Shown here: positions 53,987 to 63,177 of the stretch, piece by piece
How the letters are laid out: each line of letters begins with the position of its first letter
Position numbering within the stretch: position 1 is the stretch's first letter
Source: Cyclobacteriaceae bacterium
GTDB lineage: Bacteria > Bacteroidota > Bacteroidia > Cytophagales > Cyclobacteriaceae
DNA length: 64,000 nt
NCBI GenBank assembly: GCA_016786495.1
Contig: JAEUUJ010000014.1
Coordinates: forward strand, 1 to 64,000
Direction of reading: 5' to 3'
Notes under the pieces: generated by a model
The model's input: the letters and a program-made list of their open reading frames with translations, nothing else
What the model was told of the DNA's origin: nothing
The model's database searches: none
Translations under genes and position numbers: made by a program

Positions 53987-54568
53987 CTAGTTGAGAAGTT
54001 CAGCCGGAATGAATTGCGAAAGCATCGGCTTCTGTGAATCGTCATCGATGGTAATAAACTTCCATGACTTCTGATCAGCCGAAGAGGCGATCACCGGTTT
54101 CGTGGCCTTTATCTGAAAGAACTGAGTCTGTTCATCGTACGATACGTTGTTCGCCCCAAATTTCGCATCAAAGCTTTCCTTCATTTTCTGCGTGGTCGCC
54201 TGAATTTCCGCTGGCGTTTTATCAGGAGTGAACAGCCCCGTAAATTTCATCTTAATCACATTGAAGCTTTTAAACTTCACGTAGTAGGTCTCACCAATCT
54301 TCTTGACATCGCTGAACTCAGAAACTTCCGGCATGCTAACTTCAAGTGCTATGGCAGGGTTGTTGAGCGTTTGATTCATAACCTCCAGCAACTGTTCTTT
54401 CGGTGCGATGTCAAAGATGCCCGGATTCAGGTAATCAAATGCCTTTTCGAAATTCTTCTCCGAGAGAAGTTTGCTATAGGCATTGTAGTCTTCTGTGATT
54501 TTCTTAGCGTCCTGACCGTTTGCATTCGCTACAATCACAACCAAAAACATCCAAACAATCTTTTTCAT
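53987..54568 (-). CDS. Secreted protein of unknown function
   Basis: The 193-residue product has a signal peptide (about 1-18, NANGQ). The mature part is alpha/beta with a DYNAYSKLLSEKNFEKAFDY helix and a YYVKFKSFNVIKMKF strand, and no Cys or catalytic motif. The pattern resembles small NTF2-like or DUF-type periplasmic proteins of Bacteroidota, but I cannot name one. It lies 22 bases before gatB on the same strand and may be in its operon. Confidence 0.65.
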   Translation of the reverse strand: MKKIVWMFLVVIVANANGQDAKKITEDYNAYSKLLSEKNFEKAFDYLNPGIFDIAPKEQLLEVMNQTLNNPAIALEVSMPEVSEFSDVKKIGETYYVKFKSFNVIKMKFTGLFTPDKTPAEIQATTQKMKESFDAKFGANNVSYDEQTQFFQIKATKPVIASSADQKSWKFITIDDDSQKPMLSQFIPAELLN

Positions 54569-54614
54569 TTTATCGTGGTTTAAATTTTTAAGAAGTCTAC
54601 AAATCTTTCAGTAA

Positions 54615-57209
54615 TCAAATCAATTGTTTGGCTTTTACCAGCACGCTATCGAGTCCATTAAGATTCTTACCGCCCGCGGTTGCAAAAAACGGCTGACCGC
54701 CTCCGCCACCGTCAATCTCTTTCGCCAACTCTTTTACCATATTGCCTGCGTGGTATTTGTTGGACTTCATCAACTCCTCCCCGATCATTACCGATACCTG
54801 AGGCTTACCATCTACATCCGCGGCAAGCACCAGCAACAAATCGCTGAACTGGTTGCGCAACGCATAGGCTATATTCTTTAATGCATCACCGTTGGGTACT
54901 GAAATCTTCTCCACAATAAGTGAATAGCCATTATTCTTCACCGCTTTGGCGGCCAGCTGATCTTTGATCTGGTTAGCTTTCTCCTGGTTAACCGCTTCGA
55001 GCTTTTTCTCTAACTGGTTCTTTTCTTCAATCAGATTCCGGGTAGCGGTTAACAGGTCTTTCGGATTCTTCAACAGGTCTTTAATCTGCTCGAGCAGCTT
55101 TTGATTATCGTTTACAAACTTTTCAGCTTCATCGGCTGTGATAGCTTCAATTCTGCGAACGCCTGCGGCAACCGAGCTTTCCGAAATGATTTTGAATAAG
55201 CCGATCTGACCGGTTGCAGGCACGTGGGTTCCTCCGCACAGTTCCACGGAGAACTTAGGGTCGAATGTGATCACGCGTACGAAATCGCCATATTTTTCAC
55301 CGAAAAGGGCCATCGCGCCAAGCTTCTTCGCTTCTTCAATCGGTACGTTACGCTTTTCATCGAGCAGGATGTTTTCGCGGATTTTACGATTCACAATGTC
55401 TTCAACGTTCTGAAGCTCCTCGCCTGTCATCGCTGCAAAGTGCGAGAAGTCGAAGCGAAGAATTTTATCGTTGACCAAAGATCCTTTCTGCTCAACATGC
55501 TTTCCCAACACCTGGCGTAACGCCGCATGCAGCAAGTGCGTAGCCGAGTGATTATCCATACTCAGTTCACGCTTGCTCCGGTCGACAACTGCGTTGAACG
55601 TTGCATTCAAATTTTCCGGTAACGCATCCGAGAAGTGAACGATCAGTTCGTTTTCCTTCCGGGTGTCGGTGATGTAAATCTTTTCGTTTGCGCTTTCAAT
55701 GAATCCTGTGTCGCCTACTTGACCACCGCTTTCGGCATAGAAAGGAGTTCTGTCAAATACAAGTTGAAAGAGTTCTTTATTCTTTTGCTTGAGCTTACGA
55801 TACTTAACAACCTTCACTTCCGATTCAAGGTTATCGTACCCGATAAACTCCGTCTTCACATCTTTACCAACAGCAACCCAATCGCCTGTCTCCTTCGTGG
55901 CGTCTGCTTTCGACCGGTTCTTCTGTTTTTCCATCTCGGTCTTAAATCCTGCTTCGTCAACTGTAAAGCCACGTTCGCGCGCAATGAGCGATGTAAGATC
56001 CAGCGGAAAGCCGAATGTATCATATAGCTCGAAAGCCTGCTCTCCGGAAATAGCTTGCAGCCCTTCGATGCGTTTGAGTCCGCGTTCGAGTGTTCTCAGG
56101 AATGACACCTCTTCTTCGAAGATTACTTTGCCGACATAATCTTTCTGGGCTTCCAGTTCAGTAAAAACGTTTTTAAGCTGATGGGCCAATACCGGCACAA
56201 GCTTATACATGAACGGCTCTTTGAAATTCAGGAAGGTAAAGCCATACCGAACCGCACGTCTTAAAATTCTGCGGATTACATATCCCGCGCCCGTGTTGGA
56301 GGGAAGTTGTCCGTCACAAATCGCAAACGACACGGCCCTGATGTGATCGGCCATTACGCGTAACGCGATATCGGTCTTCTCATCCTGCTTGTACTTGACT
56401 CCGGCTGCCCCGGCAATAAAATTGATCAGCGGAGAAAATACATCCGTATCGTAGTTGGAGGTTTTCTTCTGAATGGCCATGCACAGGCGTTCGAAACCCA
56501 TACCGGTATCGACATGCTGTGCCGGTAATTTTTCGAGCGAACCATCGGCTTTGCGGTTGAATTCCATGAACACGAGGTTCCAGATTTCGACCACCTGCGG
56601 ATGATCGCTGTTGACCAACTCACGGCCCGATTTCTTTTTGATCTCATCATCCGGGCGCAAGTCGATATGAATCTCCGAACACGGTCCGCACGGACCCGTA
56701 TCACCCATCTCCCAAAAGTTATCCTTCTTGTTTCCGTGAAGGATATGATCTTCCGAGGTATAGGCTTTCCAGAGTTGCTTCGCCTCCTCATCTACCGGAA
56801 GGTTATCACCTTTGTCACCACCAAAGACTGTAACGTACAATTTCTCTTTCGGAAGTTTATATACTTCGGTCAGCAGTTCCCACGCCCACGCGATTGCATC
56901 TTTCTTGAAGTAATCGCCAAAGCTCCAGTTGCCGAGCATCTCGAACATGGTGTGGTGGTATGTGTCGATACCTACTTCTTCGAGGTCGTTATGCTTACCG
57001 CTTACGCGGAGACATTTTTGTGTATCCGCGATACGATTTGTTTTTGGTGTTGCGTTCCCGAGGAAGTAGTCCTTGAATTGAACCATCCCGGAATTCGTGA
57101 ATAGCAGCGTAGGATCGTTCTTCAGCACGAGCGGGGCCGAGGGCACAATCTGGTGTCCTTTCTTCTCAAAAAACTCTAAAAACAACCTCCGTATCTCAGC
57201 CGATTCCAT
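54615..57209 (-). CDS. alaS: Alanyl-tRNA synthetase
   Basis: The 864-residue product has the class II core with the start EIRRLFLEFFEKKGHQIVPS cut at that length, motif-2-like TNSGMVQFKDYFLG and LRRAVRYG. The editing domain has the zinc site HSATHLLH and CGGTH, and a C-terminal DHHA1 domain ends with GGGGGQPFFATAGG. It charges tRNA-Ala. The start MESAEIRRLF at 57209 is the normal one. It is divergent from the M23 genes over 146 bases, which hold a three-fold AGATTTCGC-type repeat (57319-57345). Confidence 0.96.
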   Translation of the reverse strand: MESAEIRRLFLEFFEKKGHQIVPSAPLVLKNDPTLLFTNSGMVQFKDYFLGNATPKTNRIADTQKCLRVSGKHNDLEEVGIDTYHHTMFEMLGNWSFGDYFKKDAIAWAWELLTEVYKLPKEKLYVTVFGGDKGDNLPVDEEAKQLWKAYTSEDHILHGNKKDNFWEMGDTGPCGPCSEIHIDLRPDDEIKKKSGRELVNSDHPQVVEIWNLVFMEFNRKADGSLEKLPAQHVDTGMGFERLCMAIQKKTSNYDTDVFSPLINFIAGAAGVKYKQDEKTDIALRVMADHIRAVSFAICDGQLPSNTGAGYVIRRILRRAVRYGFTFLNFKEPFMYKLVPVLAHQLKNVFTELEAQKDYVGKVIFEEEVSFLRTLERGLKRIEGLQAISGEQAFELYDTFGFPLDLTSLIARERGFTVDEAGFKTEMEKQKNRSKADATKETGDWVAVGKDVKTEFIGYDNLESEVKVVKYRKLKQKNKELFQLVFDRTPFYAESGGQVGDTGFIESANEKIYITDTRKENELIVHFSDALPENLNATFNAVVDRSKRELSMDNHSATHLLHAALRQVLGKHVEQKGSLVNDKILRFDFSHFAAMTGEELQNVEDIVNRKIRENILLDEKRNVPIEEAKKLGAMALFGEKYGDFVRVITFDPKFSVELCGGTHVPATGQIGLFKIISESSVAAGVRRIEAITADEAEKFVNDNQKLLEQIKDLLKNPKDLLTATRNLIEEKNQLEKKLEAVNQEKANQIKDQLAAKAVKNNGYSLIVEKISVPNGDALKNIAYALRNQFSDLLLVLAADVDGKPQVSVMIGEELMKSNKYHAGNMVKELAKEIDGGGGGQPFFATAGGKNLNGLDSVLVKAKQLI

Positions 57210-57355
57210 CGATCTCGCAACTTTATATTTTTCCTGATTTTTACTATCTTTACCCTTCGTTCAATAGTGGTAGCTATCGAACAGGGATGAACGGGCAAAA
57301 ATAACTGTCCAAGGGGTGAGATTTCGCAGATTTCGCAGATTTTTTTAAACCTAGC

Positions 57356-58324
57356 ATGGGCCTATCGAAGTACTACTACAATCCTGAAACGTGTCGCTAC
57401 GAACCTAAGAGAACTGCGTATGGCAGTCTGATTGGCTATACCATCCTGTTCGGTGCGTCAACCTTCGTGATCTTCGCAGGCATCCTGTTTCTTCACAGCA
57501 AACTATTTCTTACCGAGCGCGCCAAGCAACTGAAGAAGGAAATTCATGCCCTCGAGAAATATCATGCTTCACTCGGAACAGAGTTGGAAAGTCTGGAAAG
57601 CCAGATTTCCGATCTCGAGAAAAAGGATGCTGCCCTGTATGAAAAACTATTTGAATCACCGCTTGAAAAGCAGGTAAAAGCTGTTTCACCGCGGGCTGAC
57701 CTGCTTCTTGCTGATGCATCAACTTTTCAGGAAGAACTTGGCAACCTGGCCAGCAAGGCTTCCCTGATTAAACGAACTGCCGAAAGTCATAATGCAGAAA
57801 TTGCCAGCTACGCGATCCGTGAACACGATAAGGTGTTCCTGCTTTCGGTTCCGTCTATTCAACCGCTAAAAATTTCAGAAGACACCAAGCTCGTATCCGG
57901 TTTTGGTATGCGCATCAACCCCTTTCACAAAGGCAATTATCAGCACCCGGGTGTTGACTTTACCGCTGCGCGCGGAACAGAAGTATTGGCAACGGCTAAT
58001 GGTCGCGTGATCCGGGCCGTGAGCGGCTCATCGCTTCAGGCGGGATACGGAAATTATGTAGATATCGAGCACAGCAACGGATTAACCACCCGCTACGCCC
58101 ACCTCGACAACGTAACCGTACGGGTCGGGCAAAGTGTGAAGAAAGGATTTGCCATCGGCACCGTAGGGATGAGTGGCGGTTCGGTAGCTCCGCACGTGCA
58201 TTACGAGATTATCCGCAATGATAAGCAGGTAGATCCGCTGCCGTACATGCTTGAGGGGTTGACCAGCGATCAACACACCGAATTGCAGAAGCTTGGTGCT
58301 AAAATGAATCAATCGCTCGACTAA
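57356..58324 (+). CDS. M23-family (LytM) peptidase, membrane-anchored, copy 1
   Basis: The 322-residue product has a cytoplasmic N-terminus with YYYNPETCRYEP, one transmembrane segment (about 25-50), a coiled coil (about 60-110) and a C-terminal LytM domain. Metal ligands are visible in HPGVDF (His, Asp) and HVHYEI (second His pair). It would cleave peptidoglycan cross-links or activate other enzymes. The next gene has the same architecture and the same short N-terminal motif. Confidence 0.87.
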   Translation: MGLSKYYYNPETCRYEPKRTAYGSLIGYTILFGASTFVIFAGILFLHSKLFLTERAKQLKKEIHALEKYHASLGTELESLESQISDLEKKDAALYEKLFESPLEKQVKAVSPRADLLLADASTFQEELGNLASKASLIKRTAESHNAEIASYAIREHDKVFLLSVPSIQPLKISEDTKLVSGFGMRINPFHKGNYQHPGVDFTAARGTEVLATANGRVIRAVSGSSLQAGYGNYVDIEHSNGLTTRYAHLDNVTVRVGQSVKKGFAIGTVGMSGGSVAPHVHYEIIRNDKQVDPLPYMLEGLTSDQHTELQKLGAKMNQSLD

Positions 58325-58326
58325 GC

Positions 58327-59292
58327 GTGAGAAAAAGAACGTTCATATATAACCCGCAAACCTGCCAGTACGAACCCGTATTCATCTCGGGCAATCAGTT
58401 CATGCGCAGAATGGGTATCTTTTTCGCCAGCTCGTTTGTTGTTGCGCTTGCCCTCTTCGTGTGGTACATCAATAACTACACAACCATTGGAGAGCAATAC
58501 CTCGAGGATGAGAACATTACGCTTCGTGCCGAATGGAAACAGCTCGAGGAACACATTGCACACGCCAATCATAAGCTTACCGAGCTGATCAATCAGGATG
58601 ATCATAATTACCGGGTAATTCTTGACCTTCAGCCACTTAGCGCGAATGAACGCTATGCCGGTACGGGGGGTGCAAAGCCTCCGTATTTCGATGAAGTTCA
58701 GCCATACGATTTTATGGCCGGAACCTTCAAACGGTTCGAAAAGCTGAAGCACCAACTGGATGTTGAGCAGCAGTCGTATGAAGAATTAAGCAAAACAGCC
58801 GACCGCAAACTGGCCATGTGGGCATCACGTCCTGCGATTCAACCGATCGATAACAAAGACCTCACGAGGCTTCACACCATTTTCGGCATGCGCTTCCATC
58901 CCCTGCTCGGCTATGTTCGTCCGCACAAGGGACTAGACTTCACAGCCCCGCACGGTACGCCTGTGTATGCGACCGGTGATGGCCGGGTGGATAACTCGTA
59001 CTATTCTTCCAGTTTCGGCAATGTTATTTATCTGAACCATGGCTTCGGCTTCGAAACCCGGTATGCACACTTGTCGAAGTACATCGTACAGCCGGGCGAC
59101 AAAGTGAAGCGTGGCCAGATTATCGGCTATGTGGGTAATACCGGTACGTCAGTATCCGATCACCTGCACTACGAGGTGCTTTTCCAGGGTGAGCATATTA
59201 ATCCGATCAACTTCTTCCAGCGCGACCTCAGCAACCAGGAATACGAGAAGCTGATCGTACAGGGCGAGAAAGAAATCATATCGCTGGATTAG
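58327..59292 (+). CDS. M23-family (LytM) peptidase, membrane-anchored, copy 2, GTG start
   Basis: The 321-residue product starts at a GTG 2 bases after the first copy's stop; this places MRKRTFIYNPQTCQYEP in register with YYYNPETCRYEP of the first copy. One transmembrane segment (about 26-50), a coiled coil and the LytM domain follow with HKGLDF and HLHYEV. The shared N-terminal motif before the membrane suggests a common partner or folding signal. It is the likely partner or duplicate of the first copy. Confidence 0.87.
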   Translation: MRKRTFIYNPQTCQYEPVFISGNQFMRRMGIFFASSFVVALALFVWYINNYTTIGEQYLEDENITLRAEWKQLEEHIAHANHKLTELINQDDHNYRVILDLQPLSANERYAGTGGAKPPYFDEVQPYDFMAGTFKRFEKLKHQLDVEQQSYEELSKTADRKLAMWASRPAIQPIDNKDLTRLHTIFGMRFHPLLGYVRPHKGLDFTAPHGTPVYATGDGRVDNSYYSSSFGNVIYLNHGFGFETRYAHLSKYIVQPGDKVKRGQIIGYVGNTGTSVSDHLHYEVLFQGEHINPINFFQRDLSNQEYEKLIVQGEKEIISLD

Positions 59293-59434
59293 GTTTTCGA
59301 CATGCCTGCCATGCTTCGACAACATCAGGCTGACAATCCAACGCACATCGCATTTCAACTGAACAAGTGAGGCATCTTCCGGTAAAAGGCCAAATAACGG
59401 AAGTCATCGGTATGTACTGAATCGCACACTTTGC

Positions 59435-59442
59435 TATTTTTG
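59435..59442 (+). promoter_or_regulatory. Consensus -7 box (TATTTTTG) of the capA-like gene
   Basis: TATTTTTG fits TAnnTTTG; transcription would start near 59447, 14 bases before the ATG at 59461. This rules out the upstream start at 59431, which lies in the promoter itself. Confidence 0.6.
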
Positions 59443-59460
59443 CAACATACTAATCACTAC

Positions 59461-60519
59461 ATGCGCAATCTCATTGCCCTTGCATTTTGCTTTATCTCTA
59501 TTGTTTCCTATTCACAATCAGTTTCAAAAAAAGACACCATCACCGTAATCGGTGTGGGCGACATCATGATGGGAAGCAACTACCCTTCGCCTGTGTTACC
59601 GCCTAACGATGGCGAATTTCTGATGAAGGAAGTTCAACACATTCTGCGCAATGCAGATGTTACGTTTGGCAACCTGGAGGGAACGCTTCTGAATGAAGGT
59701 GGCAACGTTAAGACCTGTAAGGATCCGAAGATTTGCTATGCATTTCGCAGTCCGGAAAAGTATGCCCAGAACCTCGTGAATGCCGGATTTGATGTGATGA
59801 GCATCGCCAACAACCACGCAGGTGACTTTGGCGACACCGGCCGTAAAAGCACGATCAAAACCCTCGAGGCCGCGGGGCTTTATCATACCGGGCAGCTGCC
59901 CAGACGTTACGTGATCTTTGAGAAAGAAGGTGTCAAATACGGAGTTGCGGCTTTCTCGCCCAACAGCAACTGCATCAGCGTAAATCACATTCAGGAGGCG
60001 AAGGCCATCGTGCGGGAACTCGACTCACTGACAGACATTGTGATTGTTTCTTTTCATGGAGGGGCTGAAGGTGGTCAGTATCAGAATGTTCCGCGCAAGC
60101 ATGAAATCTTCCATGGCGAAGACCGGGGCGATGTGTACAAATTTGCGCACACGTTAATCGATGCCGGAGCCGACATTATTTTCGGCCATGGGCCGCACGT
60201 AACCCGGGCCGTAGAGGTTTACAAGAACCGGTTTATTGCCTACAGCCTGGGCAATTTCTGCACCTATGGCGGCATCAACGTGGCAGGCATTAATGGCTGG
60301 GCGCCCATCATCAAAGTGTACACCAACCGGAAGGGCGATTTCATCAAAGCGAGGATAACTCCGACCTATCAAATCGCCCGGGATCGGGTTAAAATAGACA
60401 CCGCTAACCGCGTGATTACCAAGATTCAAGAGCTCACAAAAAAAGATTTCCCTGAAGTGCCGGTGCGCATTGATGATAATGGATTAATTACTTACCTTGC
60501 TCGACAAGATGGCTTATAA
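59461..60519 (+). CDS. capA: CapA-like metallophosphoesterase, secreted
   Basis: The 352-residue product starts at the ATG at 59461 with a signal peptide (about 1-20, ending YSQS). CapA/PgsA-type metallophosphoesterase motifs are GVGDIMMGS, FGNLEGT, SIANNHAGDFG, SFHGGAEGG, FGHGPHVTRAVE and YSLGNF. It is linked in other species to poly-gamma-glutamate or capsule processing; no partner genes are here. It overlaps the MerR gene by 11 bases. Confidence 0.88.
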   Translation: MRNLIALAFCFISIVSYSQSVSKKDTITVIGVGDIMMGSNYPSPVLPPNDGEFLMKEVQHILRNADVTFGNLEGTLLNEGGNVKTCKDPKICYAFRSPEKYAQNLVNAGFDVMSIANNHAGDFGDTGRKSTIKTLEAAGLYHTGQLPRRYVIFEKEGVKYGVAAFSPNSNCISVNHIQEAKAIVRELDSLTDIVIVSFHGGAEGGQYQNVPRKHEIFHGEDRGDVYKFAHTLIDAGADIIFGHGPHVTRAVEVYKNRFIAYSLGNFCTYGGINVAGINGWAPIIKVYTNRKGDFIKARITPTYQIARDRVKIDTANRVITKIQELTKKDFPEVPVRIDDNGLITYLARQDGL

Positions 60520-60847
60520 GGAAAAAGAAATCGAAAAACTCTACTACTCCATTGGAGAAGTAGCCGAACAGTTCAACGTAGCTCCTTCCTTGATCCGTTT
60601 CTGGGAATCGGAATTTGATCTCATCAAGCCAAAAAAGAATCGCAAGGGCAACCGCCAGTTCACCAAGGAAGACATCGACAACGTAAGAACGATTTACCAC
60701 CTGGTAAAAGAAAAGGGCTTCACGTTGCAGGGTGCGAAGGAAATGCTCCGCAATTCCGACAACTCGGTAAAGGACAAAATCGAGTTGATCGATTCGTTGA
60801 AAAACGTCCGCAGGTTCCTCGTTGAGCTGCGCGACAAAATAAACTAA
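60509..60847 (+). CDS. MerR-family regulator, short form
   Basis: The 112-residue product starts at the ATG at 60509 and has the winged helix-turn-helix of MerR proteins: YSIGEVAEQFNVAPSLIRFWESEF cut at about 12-35, then NRQFTKEDIDNVRTIYHLVKEKGFTLQGAKEML. It lacks a C-terminal effector domain. Such short MerR proteins are conserved next to alaS/M23/dprA genes in Bacteroidota. It overlaps the CapA-like gene. Its target is unknown. Confidence 0.88.
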   Translation: MAYKEKEIEKLYYSIGEVAEQFNVAPSLIRFWESEFDLIKPKKNRKGNRQFTKEDIDNVRTIYHLVKEKGFTLQGAKEMLRNSDNSVKDKIELIDSLKNVRRFLVELRDKIN

Positions 60848-60994
60848 CCGGTTTTTTTACGATTTAACACCTCGCTCAGGTTGACCACGTCAACCCTGAC
60901 AATTTCTGTCGCACTTTTTATGCCGACTTTCGGTGCAGCGTGTATTTGAATACCTTCATCGCTGAATTGTTCATCGTTAACCGGACTAATTGCT

Positions 60995-62098
60995 TTGGAT
61001 CAAAATCGGCTCTCCCTCCTCGCCTTGCATTTTATTGATGGTGTTGGTGATTACGTTGTCAAGCAGGTAATCAGCTACACCGGCTCAGCAGAAAAAGTAT
61101 TTAAAACTCCGAAGGGAAAACTGATGCAGATTCCCGGAGTTGGTGAAGTAACCGCGGACGCAATCTTAAACGGGAAACCCTTCGCCCGGGCGGAACAGGA
61201 ACTTCGCAAGGCCGAAAAGGATTCGGTTGAACTTGTTTTTTATATGGATAAAAAATATCCATCGCGACTAAAGAACATACCAGACGCACCTTCCATTCTT
61301 TACCTGAAAGGAAATATCGATTTCGAAAATCCGCGATCGGTTGCCATCGTAGGAACACGGCAGGCTACTGCCTACGGTAAAGAACGTGTGGAGGAACTTG
61401 TACGCGACCTTGCACCGCATCAGCCACTGATTATCAGTGGGCTTGCCTACGGAATCGACATTCACGCGCACAAGCAGGCAGTTAAATTCGGACTTTCAAC
61501 TGTTGGTGTGATGGGCAGCGGCATGGACCGGATTTATCCCGCGGCACATAAAGACACGGCCCGGAAGATGTTTGAACACGGAGGGCTGGTAACTGAAAAC
61601 ACGTTCGGCACAAAACCCGATGCCCATAATTTCCCGCAACGGAACCGGATCATAGCCGGTCTCTGTGATGCATTGCTGGTGATTGAGGCGGCCGAAAAAG
61701 GCGGAGCGCTGATCACCGCAGAGATCGCGAACAGTTATAACAAAGACGTTTTTGCGTGCCCCGGAAGTGTAGGCGAAACCTATTCAGCCGGATGCAACAA
61801 CCTGATCAAATCCAATAAAGCTCATTTATTAACATCGGTGAAAGACATCGAATACATTATGGGTTGGGATGCGGCTAAACCTCAAAAGAAAAAGGTTACC
61901 GTCTCGCTGGAAGGATACGATGAGCATGAGCAAACGGTGTTGAAAGTGATGCTCGACAAAAAAGCGAACGTGCTGATCGATGAGCTAAGCTGGAAATCAA
62001 ACCTTCCCGTGAGTCAGCTTGCGTCTGTTTTACTGGGACTTGAGTTTAAGGGAGTTGTGAAGTCGATGCCGGGGAAACAATATTCGCTGGCGGGATAG
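60995..62098 (+). CDS. dprA: DNA processing protein DprA (TTG start)
   Basis: The 367-residue product has an N-terminal helix-hairpin-helix (LMQIPGVGEVTADAIL), the Rossmann-like DprA core with SVAIVGTRQAT, SGLAYGIDIHAH, VMGSGMDRIYP, FPQRNRIIAGL and EKGGALITAEIA, and a C-terminal winged-helix segment. It protects incoming single-stranded DNA and loads RecA in natural transformation. The start is a TTG at 60995, consistent with LSLLALHFIDGVGD. A heptamer repeat begins right after its stop. Confidence 0.92.
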   Translation: MDQNRLSLLALHFIDGVGDYVVKQVISYTGSAEKVFKTPKGKLMQIPGVGEVTADAILNGKPFARAEQELRKAEKDSVELVFYMDKKYPSRLKNIPDAPSILYLKGNIDFENPRSVAIVGTRQATAYGKERVEELVRDLAPHQPLIISGLAYGIDIHAHKQAVKFGLSTVGVMGSGMDRIYPAAHKDTARKMFEHGGLVTENTFGTKPDAHNFPQRNRIIAGLCDALLVIEAAEKGGALITAEIANSYNKDVFACPGSVGETYSAGCNNLIKSNKAHLLTSVKDIEYIMGWDAAKPQKKKVTVSLEGYDEHEQTVLKVMLDKKANVLIDELSWKSNLPVSQLASVLLGLEFKGVVKSMPGKQYSLAG

Positions 62099-62101
62099 AT
62101 T

Positions 62102-62169
62102 GGGGATTAGGGATTGGGGATTGGGGATTGGGGATTGGGGATTGGAGATTGGAGATTGGAGATTGGAGA
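62102..62169. repeat. Heptamer tandem repeat (GGGGATT, then GGAGATT)
   Basis: From 62102 there are six units of GGGGATT type (one AGGGATT), three of GGAGATT and a partial unit, ending at 62169. The array starts 3 bases after the dprA stop and lies between dprA and the convergent HMG-CoA lyase gene. The smooth switch from one variant to another points to expansion by slippage. Confidence 0.9.
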
Positions 62170-62196
62170 ATGCAACGACAGAATGCTCATGCCCGA

Positions 62197-63048
62197 TTAA
62201 TGCTTCGGGAAAATTTCATCGGCTATTGCCATGGCTTTCGCAAACTCTTCCGCGTTAATTCCGGCAGAGACCTTTTTTTCATCGAGGTACGACAGGATGG
62301 TTTCGGTAGCGAGGTTTCCAACCAGGTCATCCTTCGCCATCGGGCAACCGCCAAAACCTTTTATCGCTCCATCAAAACGATTACACCCAGCTTCGTAAGC
62401 GGCCCTGATTTTTTCAACAGCCGTTTGTGGCGTAGAATGTAAATGGGCACCTAACTCAACATCCCTGAATTTGCCGGATAGTTTTTCAAACAGGTACTTG
62501 ATCTGCTCAGGAGTAGAGACTCCGATGGTATCGGCCAGTGAAATGATCTTCACCCCCAGCGTGTTCAGGATGTCCACGAACTGCTCGACCAGTGTTATAC
62601 TGTATGGATCGTTGTATGGGTTACCGAAGCCCATGCTAATGTACACCACCTGCTGCTTGCCACTTGATTCGCAGATGGTTTGAATATCAGAGAGCGTGTT
62701 TAACGCTTCGGTTATGGATTTGTTGGTGTTGCGTTGCTGGAACGTTTCAGAAATCGACAGTGGAAAGCCGAGGTAAGTTATTTGTTGAAATTGCGCTGCT
62801 TCCTCCGCGCCACGCGTATTGGCCACAATCGCCAGTAACTTTGATTTTGTGGCAGAAATGTCCAATCCAGCAAGAACTTCCTTCGTATCGCGCATTTGCG
62901 GGATTGCCTTGGCGGAAACAAAACTCCCGAAATCGATTGTATCAAAGTCGACTTTCAGTAACTGGTTGATGTACCGAATCTTATCATCGGTAACAATAAA
63001 TTTATCAATGCCTTGCATGGCATCACGGGGGCATTCAATAATTTTCAT
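62197..63048 (-). CDS. Hydroxymethylglutaryl-CoA lyase
   Basis: The 283-residue product is an HMGL-like TIM barrel: ECPRDAMQG (catalytic Asp with a conserved Arg), DFGSFVSAK, NTRGAEEA, SISETFQQRN, SLADTIGVS, LGAHLHSTP (metal His pair) and the Cys in FGGCPMAKDDLVGNL. It cleaves HMG-CoA to acetoacetate and acetyl-CoA in leucine or ketone-body breakdown. Substitution of the common GLQ by AMQ after the first Asp is minor. No other leucine-pathway genes are in the window. Confidence 0.9.
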   Translation of the reverse strand: MKIIECPRDAMQGIDKFIVTDDKIRYINQLLKVDFDTIDFGSFVSAKAIPQMRDTKEVLAGLDISATKSKLLAIVANTRGAEEAAQFQQITYLGFPLSISETFQQRNTNKSITEALNTLSDIQTICESSGKQQVVYISMGFGNPYNDPYSITLVEQFVDILNTLGVKIISLADTIGVSTPEQIKYLFEKLSGKFRDVELGAHLHSTPQTAVEKIRAAYEAGCNRFDGAIKGFGGCPMAKDDLVGNLATETILSYLDEKKVSAGINAEEFAKAMAIADEIFPKH

Positions 63049-63092
63049 ACCTGTTAAATACGGTAAACATCAGTAAAAGAAAAATAGTTACG

Positions 63093-63133
63093 ATGATCGT
63101 TTGTATACGCAACTTGTCTGCAAAAACGATCAT
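63093..63133. other. Perfect 10-bp inverted repeat between HMG-CoA lyase and DUF1800 genes
   Basis: ATGATCGTTT (63093-63102) is inverted as AAACGATCAT (63124-63133) across 21 bases. It lies in the 129-base divergent region and 45 bases before the DUF1800 start. It could be a regulator site or an mRNA leader stem. Confidence 0.45.
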
Positions 63134-63177
63134 TTATCACTTTTTGCAAGGATATAGCCTCAATTATTATTCCCCCT

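Noticed and set aside
53965-54045. N-terminal extension of gatB to 54045
   Set aside because: It would overlap the upstream secreted-protein gene and add 27 residues with no family match, while the ATG at 53962-53964 gives the normal GatB start.
57319-57345. Three-fold AGATTTCGC-type repeat considered as a regulator site
   Set aside because: Only two exact units are present and the third is degenerate; such short runs arise by slippage and no regulator is linked.
62102-62169. Possible CRISPR-like array
   Set aside because: The units are 7 bases long and directly abut without spacers, so it is a simple tandem repeat.
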